DNA of 64,000 nucleotides from Diogma glabrata (GCA_963693315.1 OY856188.1:217639396-217703395); one strand, 5' to 3'; positions 45,600 to 57,894 are shown, counted from the first letter of the stretch. Numbers and translations are program-made. Notes: generated by a model not told the origin, from the letters alone.

Positions 45600-45830
45600 G
45601 TGAGTAGTTGTGTTGTGATCTTGGTCTTAAAAGGTTTCTATGTGTTTTTGTGACACATATGGTAGTTCCTACTACACATTTTATTCAAAATTTTATTTTA
45701 TCTTTATTTCCTCCGACCTATCATGCAATATTGGCCCGTTTCATACTTTGTTATGTAATAGGACTTATTGTTTAGTTATCTATTCTATAAAATAACAACA
45801 AATTCCTAGTGCATAACCTATTTTATTTAA
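45600..45830 (+). repeat. Inverted copy of the LINE-tail repeat with permuted order
   Basis: TCTTAAAAGGTTTCTATGTG, TGTGACACATATGGTAGTTC and CTACTACACATTTTATT match the tail of 44153-44770 in the opposite orientation. They are followed, not preceded, by the CAATATTGGCC...TTGTTTAGTTATCTATTC block that lies upstream of the tail in the other copy. Confidence 0.65.
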
Positions 45831-45839
45831 AAAAAAGTC

Positions 45840-47280
45840 GTGTTACGTCCTGTCGCTCGTATTTTCTATTATCTTTTATGTGCTTGTATTTTAAAATATT
45901 GACCATCGATGTTATTCTCTTATACTGTATTTTGACAGAATTGCCACATAGTTTGAGCACTTAGTATTTCTATTAATTAGTTTAAAATCTGACCTCACCT
46001 CACAGTAATAAATTCTGGAGCATTGGAATCGTTTCTGGCAATTAAACGTATGCCAGTATCATACTACCTATCGTGGATAGCTCATTAAGCGGGACCAAGA
46101 GCTCCAAAACCCTTTCGGCTTAGTTCTACCGATTAGACTTCTAATTTTTTGCTCCTTATAATGAATTTAAGGGTTTCAATACACTGGCTGTAGGGTTAAA
46201 TACAGTGCAACAATTAAGATAAAGTTAGAAACTGAGAAAAATGTGAGAAGAATTCTTCTTATCTGGGTTGACATTCATTTAGCTGAAGCTGTTTTAACTA
46301 TAGTTTTACTTTACAGGAAAGAAGCAGTTTTCATCTTTTCCTACTAATTATCACAACTTTCGGGTTTTGTCAAATTAAAAAGTAATTCTTAGTAAACAAT
46401 TTCTGACAAAAGTAATTTTCAGCAACAACAGTACCAAAATTATCTGCATATCCAATAAGTCATGCCATCAGCAAAACAACTTATATTCTACCCCTATTTT
46501 TTTAACATCGATGACAATTTTTCTACAAAATAGTATGGCTGTTATCTGAATCAGATAGTCAAAAACATATTTCTTCAACTACCTAACAACTAAATAAATA
46601 TTTTTGCTATGAAATACGTCATTTGCAACCTCTTTCACTTTTATCATTTACCCTATATAGGCACCAAAACTAGGCCAAACAGAATAATGCGAATAAAAAT
46701 AATAAACAAACAAAATCAATGACCGAATTGATTGAAGATAAAGAATCAAAATAAACATGAAAATCTGTGGTTTGAAATATTTGAACGAAAGATGAAAGTT
46801 GAAGTCGACACATGCTGACCCCGACGCGATCACTTCAATCACACTCGAAATATGTCAAATATGTCAATATGAAAATCAATCTCTTTGACTATCCAGTGAT
46901 TTTCTTTTTATTTCATTACATTTTGTATTTCAGAGAATAACTCGACGAATCGAGTCCGTTACGATTTAACTTGTAATGGTACAATGGGTGGTGGTGTAAA
47001 AAAACTTCTTACTTGAGCAGTCATGATCATGAGGAAGTGATTTCAGGTAAAGATGGTGATGAATTTGTTTCTAGAAGAAATTTTTATTATCAACCAATAC
47101 AAAAACTTAGATCACTTTGAGATTCTTTGACATATTTCACTTATTTCTTTGCTTCTACATAACTGTGAGGTTAGCGTTTGTCTTGGAAAAATTCTGTGTT
47201 TCATTAAGGGAAATTATTTTTTCTCCGATAGACAGCAAAAATAAATTTTGTAGACTTATTTCAGTCAGCAAAGTGGCACT
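45840..47280. other. Intron, no gene seen
   Basis: Less homopolymer-rich than the flanks but with no recognisable coding or repeat pattern. Confidence 0.5.
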
Positions 47281-47284
47281 TTTC

Positions 47285-47331
47285 CTGCCTAGGCAGCAAA
47301 GCAAGTATTTTGCTGCCTAGGCAGCAAAATA
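47285..47331. repeat. Paired CTGCCTAGGCAG palindromes
   Basis: CTGCCTAGGCAG (47285-47296) is followed by a 26-bp perfect palindrome (47306-47331) with the same core extended by AAAATA/TATTTT. Confidence 0.9.
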
Positions 47332-47480
47332 ATTAGACTTCATAGAAATAAACAGATATTGCGATTAAAAATTTTTTTAATCGATTTTTTTTTTCATTTT
47401 TAAAATTTTGCTTTATTTTTAAAGTAATAATTATTAAATTACATATCATTGTAATTAATCGGAGAAAAAATTATATGTTC

Positions 47481-47587
47481 AACTCGGCAGCAAGGTAGAT
47501 TGACTGCCTTGGCTGAATTCCTAGCCTCGCTCGCTCGGCTATGAACTATCAGCCGCGGCAGTCAATCTACTACTTTGCTGCCTAGTT
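47481..47587. repeat. GC-rich hairpin with GGCAGCAA ends
   Basis: The left arm AACTCGGCAGCAAGGTAGAT, TGACTGCC, GGCTGA and TAGCC pairs with the right arm GGCTATGAACTATCAGCC, GGCAGTCAATCTACTACTT and GCTGCCTAGTT. The loop is CTCGCTCGCT. The ends match the palindromes 150 bp upstream, so both may be one element of about 300 bp. Confidence 0.85.
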
Positions 47588-47599
47588 AAACAAATAACT

Positions 47600-49007
47600 A
47601 TTCTATTGAAATTATTCTGGTGTTTTAAGCTTTTGGCTTATTTGATATTTGAGTGATATCTGGCAAATTAATTAAATGTAAAAGAAACAGATACCAACAC
47701 TAATAAAGATTTACCGCTAAATTTATTTCTAGTAATCAAAACTATCCAAACAGCGGGTGAAAACTGTTAAATCAAATTTACAAAAAAATTTCAATGCATT
47801 AAAAAATTCTCTAAATTTTTGCTTAATTAGTAAATCACGAACAACAATAAATAAATTTCCATAAAATTAATTCAAATTTTATTTTTTATAATTTTCTGTT
47901 TAATTTGAACAAAATTTTTTCGAATCTAAATTCAATCATGATTATTAGAGACAACATTTGAATAATAAAATTTACTTTCAATTTTATTTCTTTTACTGGT
48001 TTGCGGTTATAGTTTGTTTAAAAAAATTTGATTGGAAGTTTGATTTGATTGCATGTTTTCGTTATATTTATATTTTTTTGTCTTTTCTATAAAATTTACA
48101 GTTTTCAAAATAGTTGTTCGTTGTTTTTGTTGTAAATAATAATAAGATATTTAAACAAGATTATTTGAAATTAAATATGTGGGACAGATGGAGTTTTTAT
48201 AATGTAATATAATTTTTTTAAATTTTGTATTTTAAATAATTATTCTATTTGTGATTAAAAAAAGAAATCTTAATTTTTTAGGGTAAAAGTTATGGATCTA
48301 ATTTTTTTTATTATAATTAATTTTAAGTTGTAATCAATCATTTCCACTACTCTTCACGTCACGTCATCTAATCTCAAAAAATAGCATAAATTGTATTGAA
48401 TAACCGTATTTTGTATGGTTGAATTTGGTCGTCTATTTGAAATTAAGCCTAAATAAATCAAAATATAATGCACTGCCCATAGAGTATACAATTTTTAGTT
48501 TTATTTTGTCTTTTGATTGTCTGGTTTTATTTTTTTTATTATTATTGATATTTTATATCAGTTCTGGTGTTTGTAATAAAATTGAATATTAAAAATGACA
48601 CCAAAAACTTATTTTTTTTGGTTGAATCAACAAAAGTTAAATGCCATTATTAAATTCATTAAACAAAATTTGTGCCGAAATTCATCAGACAGACAGAAGA
48701 GGTTCAACTCATTCAAATGATGATTTATTTTTAAGTTTTAATGTTATTTTTGCTATTTGAAAAAATAAAAATAAAATATAATAACAACGTATAACACAGT
48801 GAGGGTCGTGGACATCCTACTGTGATACCATTTACATGCGCAATTTAATGTTGAAGATCGATTTTGTTGTTGTTTTTGTTGTATTTATTTGAGTTACAGA
48901 AAGGTAACGATGAACTGATTTTTGTGAGACAAGATTTAAACTTTTTCTTATCTTTAAATCAAATTTAAAACAATAATAAAAATAATTTTATTTTTCTGTA
49001 TTTTTAG
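47600..49007. other. AT-rich intron before the 51-nt exon
   Basis: No genes or clear repeats. It ends in the polypyrimidine tract and AG at 49006-49007. Confidence 0.7.
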
Positions 49008-49058
49008 ATACGTACAGAGCATCCATATTATGTAGCAGATCCCGAAGTAGACTCACTT
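49008..49058 (+). CDS. hth: homothorax 51-nt exon, MEIS domain linker
   Basis: This short internal exon of homothorax has exactly 17 codons and encodes IRTEHPYYVADPEVDSL. It joins directly to the preceding ...FSKQ exon. The equivalent peptide in other hth/MEIS proteins is IR(T/S/A)(E/Q)KP followed by (A/N)PE(V/L)D(S/N)L. The acceptor is tttttctgtatttttag, and the donor CTT|GTAAGT is a perfect consensus. Both boundaries are phase 0, so skipping the exon would keep the frame. The exon-intron structure agrees with what I recall of vertebrate MEIS genes, where this peptide is also a separate 51-bp exon. The intron before it is 38.4 kb and full of mobile elements; the one after it is 3.4 kb. The His at residue 5 (usually Lys) is the main difference from the family. 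Confidence 0.96.
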
Positions 49059-52000
49059 GTAAGTATTAATGTTTAATTAGAACAAAAAAAAATCTCTTAA
49101 GTTTTATTAAATTGGCGCCAATAACATGAAATAAATTTCTGATTAGAAATAAAAGAATTTTATATTTTTTTCTATTTGGTTCCAATCCATCAATTTTTAT
49201 TTTAAATTTTAATAATTAATCATCTGGAAATTATAATTTAATTTTAAAACACAAAAAAAAATCAAAGCAATGGATTAAATAATTGAAGAATTTTTATATC
49301 AATTTCGCGCCATACATTATATAATTTCCAAAACATAACAAATCGAATACGATAGTTTTTTTTTTGTTTTAAATCTAAGATTATCTGTCTGTATGTCTGT
49401 TAGCTTATTTTTATTTTTACAATATTCTCGTTAAGAAATATATGATCATCGTAAATTAAACACGGTGTGAATTCATTAGACATTTATTTGTGTTATTTCA
49501 TTTCTATTTTTTTTTATTTAAAAAATTACAATTTAAAATAGAGAAAAAAAAATACAACAACAAAGAAGAGAATTGGTTATTATTATTATTGTTATAATAT
49601 TAAAATCTAAAACTATAAAATTATACAACGGAATAAAATGTATGTTGATCATTGTTTTTGTTGTTGATATTTTAATTTAAAAAAAAAACACTATATGTGT
49701 GTCATTTGTTTTCAGAGATTTTTAAAATTATTGCAATAATTTATTGAAATTAATTCTTATACATGACAACATTATTATATCACACTGAATAAATTCGGAT
49801 CTTTTTCGTTATAAAGTTTAATGATCTAGAAATGATTTATTAAATTTATTTTTTAAGGAGATTCTTTACATAACTCTCACGATATTTTATAGCAAAATTA
49901 ATTAAGATTTGGGCGATTGCAATATTTTTATAACTAAAATATTATGAATCATAACTCATTTATATTCATAAACAATCGTGTATATGTTTCTATTCGAATC
50001 TTCTAATATGCCATGACCATGAAAATTCTAACCAAAACACAAAAATATCAAACTAAAATAATAAAAAAAATTATTCTTTCTAGATTATATTTCTTAAATT
50101 ATATTTTTTTTTTATGTTTTTCGAAGAAACTATAATATTTTTTTTATTTTACTTTAGTTAGCCGGCGATTATTTTAATTATTTTTTTTTTGTAAGATTCC
50201 TAAAATAAAATTCGTCAAAATATATTTTATTTTGTATGTTGTAAACCCAAACGAATCAAAAACCTTCACCAAAATACAAACAAAAACAAATCTAAATTTT
50301 AATAAAATAAGAAACAAAATTAGTTTTAGAATGACCGTATAGAATTAATGATGGTGATGATGATGATCATCATCATCAACCACCCACGCATTTGAATATT
50401 ATTTTATTACAATTTTTGAGTAACGTTTTTTTAAAATAATTTTTCCACAATATGGAATTTACTATTCCAATTAAAATAAATAATAATAAAAATTGAATGT
50501 CTATAGCAGTTTGATTTAACTAAATAAAACAAGATAACCTTTAAAAAAAATTTATTAATATTAAATTTAGGTTATTACATATATTATTATTTTTTCTATT
50601 TGTTTATTTAAAAATTAAACAAAAAAATAAATTATAGTTTTCATATATGGAACCGATAAATCGATAGTTTTCTTAGCATGTTTTTCTTATGTTTTATTTC
50701 AAATAAACACAATTAACGTGAATTGTAAAAAATTATAAAAAATAATTTTTGAAAGCAATAACCTTGAAATACATCATATCATTTGTTTGTACAATTTATA
50801 TTTGTATATGATCTTTGAATAGGGTGATTATGTGATATTCAATGAATATTAGGTCAACAGAAAGTTATTCGTTATCCTTTATCATTATAGCAACCAGTGT
50901 TTGAACACTAACAAACTCATTTATATTTATTTATGCCCAAATGTGTCCAGAATTGATTACTTTTATCTTATCACATTTATCTTAACTAAAGGCTATGGTT
51001 TATACTAACTCATTTAACATTAATTTTAATATTCACAAAGTCCGTTACATTATCCACTCCTTAAACCGGTTTGTATCAAACGCACTTAACGTCACTTAAA
51101 AAATACTCAATTTCAATACTAAGCTCATACTTGATCAAAAATTTTCTTTGAACCTACAGAATCGAAAAATCAATCATACACAGAATTAAAGAAATAAATT
51201 ACAATCGTTATATTTTAAACTAATAATTCCTTGCTCTTCATCACATTTGAAAATAACATCAAATCCTTGTTAGTAATTATTTTGTTAGTTATTAGTTAAT
51301 TTGCGAAATGTTTTAAAAATCGGTTTTTATAGAAAAGTGCATAGCACACAATTGAAAAAATTAAGAATAATAAAGTGAAAGATTAAAGATACACAACTTG
51401 CGTAGCCTAAAAATCTCAAAACTGCTTTTTAGAGGTTGGGGTGATTGTGACTATTTTAAATCTATCGATACAGTTTTGGGGATGCCTCACACCAACTACT
51501 TCTCAAGCCGGGAAAAATGACGATCTCTTAAGTTGTGCCGGTCCAATTTTTTGTAATAATCGTCTTATTTGGCAACATTGATGTTCAGAACTTTTGAAAA
51601 CTGGCGAAATGAGTTGTCATCGATATTGGCCAATGACATATCAAATGAAGGCCAAAACATGCACCTTGAAGTGATAGCTTAATCGAATAAAAGCTTTACC
51701 TTACCTCTAATTATTTTTCATTTTAAACAGTTATATCATATTGTGTTTATCTTATTATGTTCCAGTGACAGAGCTAAATCGCACTAGGAAAAGGTGAAAT
51801 ATGGCATGGATATTGAGATTTTTGAGCAATAAACCTTAGTTACAATAGTAATCTTTGTTTTAGTATATATAATTTGCTCTCCAAGCTCTTTTCTATACAC
51901 AAATAATGTTAGAAGGACTGACCCGTTGAACTAATATCTTTACAGCAAGAATTATCGCAAGATACTCGAGTTACCCAACATATAAAAAAATATAGTTATT

Positions 52001-52452
52001 AAGTTGGCTTACCAATTTGAATCTTCGTTATTCACTGTTCTTCGTTTCTGGGGTTTTATTCATTACTCAACCTATAACTTGTTTCATCGCAACCCAAATA
52101 TTATTAATATTAACAAATTCCATTAAAAACTGACCGACAAAATATCGTCTAATGAATTTACATATATTCGTTTTTCTCAAAATATCAACTTCTTAGCTTT
52201 ATCTTCAGTCGAAAACCTCACCTTCATAACCACTCTATTCTAATCTACATATAAATTACATAACTTTTTTTCGTTTTTTCTTCAAAATATATAACATAAA
52301 AAATCTAAAAGAAATAAAAAAAATTTATTCTTTTAATTTATTAGACATTTGATTGATAAAAAAAAAACATAAATGTATTCGAATTTTTTTAGAAAAAAAA
52401 ATCGTATCCGTCATAATATTAATTTTATGTATATATTTTTTTTTAATTTAAG
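49059..52452 (+). other. hth: homothorax intron between the two 51-nt exons
   Basis: This 3,394-bp intron runs from GTAAGT to the acceptor before MVQAIQ. Apart from the GAT/ATC palindrome at 50355-50378 and low-complexity A/T tracts, it shows no coding sequence. About 51420-51700 is less AT-rich and may be an old repeat piece, but I could not identify it. Confidence 0.9.
50355..50378. repeat. 24-bp perfect palindrome TGATGATGATGATC...
   Basis: A (GAT)n run meets its own reverse complement (ATC)n at a GATC centre. Related GATGATGATCATC occurs at about 62978 and GATCACGATCATCGTCATC at about 63799, both also in hth introns. Confidence 0.85.
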
Positions 52453-52503
52453 ATGGTCCAAGCTATTCAAGTACTTCGGTTTCACCTTCTAGAGTTAGAA
52501 AAG
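52453..52503 (+). CDS. hth: homothorax 51-nt exon, MEIS domain part B
   Basis: This is the third visible homothorax exon, again exactly 17 codons, encoding MVQAIQVLRFHLLELEK. It begins the second conserved helix block of the MEIS domain, part of the surface that contacts Extradenticle. The sequence is essentially invariant across bilaterian MEIS/Hth proteins. The acceptor is a long T tract ending ttaatttaag, and the donor is AAG|GTAAGT, a perfect consensus. Both ends are phase 0. The next exon should begin VHELCDNFCHRY and continue to the homeodomain. I found no such peptide in the remaining 11.5 kb, so the next intron is longer than that. Confidence 0.97.
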
Positions 52504-53937
52504 GTAAGTCACATACACAAAATTCTATAAGGACAAGTTAACATTAACACTTTCATCAACACCAACTTCACATAAAATTAAAATCATGTTTAAGACTCAT
52601 TTCATACTGATTCTCTGTTCAAGATATAAATCAATGAATTTGTTTACATTGTTTTGGTTGATTCCATAAGTAGAAAAAAAATAATAATTTATTAGAATAA
52701 AAACTATTTTCATATTTTTGAGCTAACCATTATTCATCAAATCCATTATTTAAATGTTTTTTTGTTGAATTTGAAAAAAAAAAAAGATAAAATTTAACGA
52801 TAACACTAAGTACCTTAAGTCATTGGAATACAACAGAACTAGTAAATCCATTTTATTCGTATTGTCGTTGTTAGTTGGAAATGATAAGTATAATTTTTGT
52901 GTTATTTGGGATTGCGGTGAGACTAACTACGATTGCTGAATAGTCTTTTTAAATAAATTAAACAAAAAAAAATATTGCGGTTTAGTGTGGATTGTCGAAT
53001 AAATTTCTTTTAATCTGATTGTTTGGCTTTGTTAATATGATTCTGATTCTTATCAAATTTTAATTTATTTTTTCCGAGCTTAAGAAAAGCGTTATCAATC
53101 AATTGTAATAAGAAGTAATATAATATAAAGTATAACCATTCCACTTTTTTCGAACGTCGTCATTATAAAACAAAACTACGGCCATATTTAAAAAACGTTG
53201 TATAATAATTATAATATTATTTCTAAAAGTTAAATTTATGTAAATTTAATGAAATAAAAAACTAATTGCTTTATAAATTAATGATGGTTGGTTGAGTTCT
53301 ATTTATTTATTTTTATATTGTTAGCTGATATATGGACATAAAGATTGGGAATTAGGTTTTGGTGATTGTTTTTGAAGATATATAGATATATTTTGGGCTA
53401 ACTTTCCCTCTTACATCAGACAATAAGATATATTTTTGACATGTTTGTTTTAATTTAAGAACTCGGGGTCTTTGTTTTGAAAGTGGGGAAATGTTTAGTT
53501 TAAGATAATCATTTGACCTTACACAAACCCATAGATGGCGGTTTCCATTTTCAAAAGTAAATTTGTTTAAATCAGATATGCCTCTCAGAGACGTCTGAAG
53601 GTTTTATCTCTTCTAACAAATAAGGTTGGTTGAAGTTTATAGAGGTAGTAAAAGGGGTCTACAGAAAGTTCTTGCATGACAAACCTTAGTTACAAAACTG
53701 TATTAAAAAAATTGGTTTACCAATTTAATGGATTTTGTAATTAAGAATCTGAGCTTTAGATTCCTCTTTTAATTTGTCTTGTTCTGCACGGAACAAATAT
53801 GCAGATTCTTATTCCAAGACTTTCAAGACTTTAGAATCTCGCAGCGCATTTGAACACCTATTAACAATTGATAATTGGGCTATGTCAAATACCTCTCTGG
53901 TAAGAATTATTAATAAACATTAGAACTTTATTAGTGA

Positions 53938-54579
53938 ACTTGTACATGATCGGTGCAGTATGTTTCAAAATCAGAAGTAAAACAAGCCTCACGATCTGTT
54001 ATTATTTGGATGGGATCACCAAGTTTACAATTTGCAATTCTAGCTTATCGATAACTTTCTTAGTACCAGTTGTCTTCGTCGGGTAGATCCATACAAATTT
54101 GCTGAGCCCATCAATTGCACACAAAAGGTACTTGATCACAACATGATCAAAATAGTATGTGGCTGACTGTGTTTCAGCTTTTCCTATTGGCTGCAAAACC
54201 CACTCTATTTTCCAATTTTGTACAACTTTAAATTATACACGGGATGCAATTTTTTATGACACTCTAAACTTTATAGCGAGTATATTATATAAAATTGAAT
54301 TTCCACCAATGTATGACATCTGCGAATAACTTCCCTTTGCATGACTTTCCGAACGACTAAAATTTTGCATCCATCAAGTATCTTAAAAAGACAACCGTTA
54401 ATTAAAATATTCATATCATATTCACCTATTTCCAGAAACTTGAAAATAGGCTTAATATCTGCGTTATCTTGTTGTGCTAGTTTTATATTTACAATAACGT
54501 TATCTTTTAAAGTAAGTAACATTGATTCTCGACTGAAAGCATCAACATGCTTCATTCGTGTTGTTGACCGATGCTCCAA
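53938..54579 (-). pseudogene. Gypsy-2 integrase and RNase H-integrase link
   Basis: The frame 54271-54579 starts with TTRMKHVDAFSRESM, the usual linker after RNase H, and continues through an H2C2-region remnant. The frame 54002-54196 shows the integrase core AIDGLSKFVWIYPTKTTGTK with its first Asp. Its continuation in the next frame reads IITDREACFTSDFETYC with the second Asp, down to about 53938. There are at least two frameshifts. The catalytic Glu region is not seen. Confidence 0.85.
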
Positions 54580-54599
54580 GCGTACTCTTCATAGGCTGC

Positions 54600-54815
54600 C
54601 AAGCCCTGCCTGCAACTCGACCTGATTAAAACTTTTTTCCATTGCTGCTTTAAATGCACCACAGTCAGCTACGATGACAAATTTCAATCCAATCAAATAA
54701 ACCCTTAATTTCTGTAAAGCATAAACACGAGCTAAAACTTCAAGTTCATATTTGCTTTATCTTTCATGTGTATAGGTGATGTTTTTGTGCTGAAGTAGTA
54801 TTATAAACAGGTTTC
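54600..54815 (-). pseudogene. Gypsy-2 RNase H fragment
   Basis: The minus-strand sequence reads YFSTKTSPIHMKDK, then YELEVLARVYALQKLRVYLI and VIVADCGAFKAAMEK. This is the central part of a Gypsy RNase H (the S-x-K-L block, the E-L-E helix and the TDC/AF motif). The N-terminal part and its first Asp are absent, cut off near 54816. Confidence 0.82.
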
Positions 54816-56654
54816 TGTTTTTCTGTTTTTACGTTTTATCCATCTGTTCTTCCGTTTTCTGTTTTTCTCAGGAAAACCCAGGAAAACCGCTAATTCAATT
54901 TAATTTAGTTGATCATTTTAAGGCCAAAACCTCACAAAATATTATATAAAATAATTATATAAAATAAAATAAAAAATAAGAATAATATAATAATAGAAAA
55001 CAAAAGAAAAAAACTTAATTTAAATGTTGAACGTAGTACTCAAATCCTCTTGTCCAGTAAAATACATCAGCTAGCCCGTTTAGTAGCAACAGGAGTGATG
55101 ACAATTTATTCAAAAAAAATTTTAACACACGATTCGGATAATCCATCAGAAACCCTCAATAAACAACGAATTCCGTTTTTGCTTTTTGATCACTTGTACA
55201 TTTCAGTAACTTCGGTTGTTGCTAAATTACTACCATCAATTTGAAATCGGTTTGAATTGAAGCAATCATAAGAAATGTTAGTATTTCTTCCAATTTTTGA
55301 ACCAAAGCTCGTGGTTGGTTGATCAGTTTGTAGGTGTATCCAAAAAAAATTTTCTCAATTGCTCAAAAATAATATTCTTCAGCAGTACAACATACACAGT
55401 TGCTTTAGTATAGAATTTAGCATAACTGATCAAAGTTCAATGCTATGTGTCAAATTAGTACGTTATAATAAATTTAAAATAACTTTTATATATTTCTGTA
55501 GATGTATTTACAAAATTCGTGCTGCATATATTCCAATAAAAAAATTCACAAATAACCGTTATATTTAAATATATTTACCAATGTTTATTGTTTCTGTTGT
55601 TAATTCAAATCTTTCATTCGTTCGGAACTAAAAAATATTGCACATTTATGTTTTTTATGTTAATACCAAGAGTGTTCATTTGAATAACTTGTAACTTGTA
55701 ACTTCATTTGAATAACTTGTACTTTAAATAACTGATATCACAATGTCAAAGTTAAAACTTAGCTAAAATTTAAAGCAACGTGGTTTTACATAACGACTTG
55801 GTCTTTTTAAAAGGCTCTTTTTTGCTTTGGTTTTCTTATTCAATTAAACAATAAAAATTATCCCATACATTGAAAATCTGCCGTACAGAAAAAAACAAAT
55901 GAAACAGACTGAGAAAAATTATTCAAACAAACCGTCTCACACCATCAAATCATAACAATAAAGTTCTTCAAAATTTAATCAATTATTAATATTGCGAAAA
56001 CATTTCAGTTAAAACACATAAATCGGATCGCCCTATTCAGATCACCCAACATCAACGCACATGCGCAGATTCGATATACTCTATTTCGTTATCTGTTCAA
56101 TGAAATAAATATATTTGTTTCGCATTAAAAAAAGAATATAAAGCAACAATTGTTTATGCACCGAAATATAAGATTCGTTAATTGAGTTATAGAAAGAAAG
56201 AATATGCATTATGAAGTAATAAACTAAAAGATGAGTTTATTTATACAGTGAAACGTTGTATATGGTCGGATATTATTTATGAAATGATCTTAAGTTGTTT
56301 GATATTACGGAATGAAGGTATGTTTAATGTGTTGACTCTTTGTTTTTAGATTTAAAAGACAATGTTCACCGATCAGATTTTTGTTGATCGTTACAGCAGT
56401 AAACTGGATGTCGTGTTGTTTTTTTATCCAAAATTTGTAGATGTAAAGCACCAATTGTTCATGCATCGATGTGCAACTGATTAATAGCAGTCGTTTCATA
56501 GATATAGAGAACGGGTCGTGTTAACAAAATTTCTTTTAACTTTTTAAATTTTAATTTTTCTTTTCCTCAATTCGGTTAGGCCAAGAAAGCTCAAAAGTTT
56601 TGTAATTGAATTTAGTTCCTTAAACGTTGAAATCACTAGTTTTATTCCATTTAG
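54816..56654. other. Sequence inserted between the Gypsy-2 RT and RNase H
   Basis: About 1.8 kb of intron-like or inserted DNA separates two domains that should be adjacent. It begins at a repeated TTTCTGTTTTTCTG stretch. I recognise no coding sequence in it. The + strand frame at 55050-55244 and the minus frame at 56305-56499 resemble nothing known to me. Confidence 0.5.
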
Positions 56655-57245
56655 TTTTATTTACGACCATTTTCAATCTGACATCGCAACGCGCAAGTAT
56701 TCTATTTTGGAGCACAAAAATTGGCATTTCTTAAAATTAAACTGCAAACAATCGCTGCTATCTCCAAAACTTCAATCTATCTACCGCCTCCTCTTCATTT
56801 TTGGATGGAATTACCAAATCAAGAAATACATTTTTAATTAATCGCTGGAAAACAAAGTCCAAAAGGTGATTTCAAAAATTCATACATTCCAAATCATAAA
56901 AGCAGTATGTTTAATAAATTCCGGTGAAATTAAAACATCAAAAAATACATTTTCAGATCTAAAGTTGTGAATATTTTTGAATTTTTCAGTTGATCAATTT
57001 GATCCTCTATTAACGGTAGTGGATTCCGATCCTTGACAATTAATTATTCAATTTAGGATAGTCCACACACAATCGCGTGCTGTCATCTTTTTTGTCTGTC
57101 AAGACAATTGGACTTGCAAAGTCAAAAATGCTTGGACGCAATACCTTCATCAATCCATTCACTAACTTGCTTGTTTACGATTTCCATCTCAAGCGACAGT
57201 CGGTAAATTGAAGACTCATCATTTAATATAATATAATCTATACTA
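56655..57245 (-). pseudogene. Gypsy-2 reverse transcriptase fragment
   Basis: The minus-strand sequence reads ESSIYRLSLEMEIVNKQVSE then WIDEGI. After frameshifts, remnants of the TRLCVDY(R)KLN region continue into VKDRNPLPLIEDQID. Lower down come LVIPSKNEEEAVDRLK and QIENGR. The block where the YxDD box belongs is shortened, going straight from a NVF segment to LDLVIPSK, so the catalytic box appears deleted. Confidence 0.85.
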
Positions 57246-57692
57246 CATCATTAAAATGCAATATTTAAAAATATACTTTTTTGGGGGTTCGGGCCCGGAC
57301 CCCCCCCTTACCGATTATTTTTCAGCATGTTTTTTTTATTTGAAGTTAAGAATTGACAATGACAATAATAAATTAAAGATTAACGTCTCTGAATATCAGA
57401 CGATACGATGCTAAGTACGAAACTAAGGTTTGTGATCAATTGATTGATCAATTTATAGAGGATTTTTCAACGCTAATTTTAAAGTTTCGAGGGTTAAAGT
57501 TATCAGGGAAGACCCACGCCGGTAAGGCCTTTCAGAGATGCCAGACTCCATGAAAAAAATCACTTTGAAAAGCGACAGTTCTACATCTTGTTACTCAAAC
57601 AGTAAAAAGGTGGTCTGCTATTGATGTTCTGGTGTAAAGTTTGAAGTTTGCAGGCTCAGACAAAATCGATTTGATCGAGACAGACGCTTATG

Positions 57693-57803
57693 CATCTATA
57701 CTGTATTTGTAAAATACCGTCAAATCAGTGGCATACAAGCAATCCAATCATCTATAATGTATTTGTAAAATGCTGTCAAATTAGCGACATACAAGCAATC
57801 CAG
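57693..57803. repeat. 56-bp tandem duplication
   Basis: CATCTATACTGTATTTGTAA at 57693 is repeated as CATCTATAATGTATTTGTAA at 57749, with ACATACAAGCAATCCA near the end of each unit. Confidence 0.85.
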
Positions 57804-57894
57804 CAAGTAAAATTTGAATTGCCAATCAATTTAACAGCTCTCTGCTATGTAGAATCAAGGCACTTCAAACTAATTATGTATGCTGCATTTCCTA

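Larger units (their letters stand above)
10561..49007 (+). other. hth: homothorax giant intron (38,447 bp)
   Basis: This intron runs from the gtaatt donor after ...FSKQ to the tttttag acceptor before IRTEHPYY. It holds most of the mobile elements listed here, in both orientations, including an intact LINE antisense to hth. Giant introns rich in regulatory DNA are typical of homothorax in insects. Which AT-rich parts are enhancers cannot be told from one genome. Confidence 0.93.
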
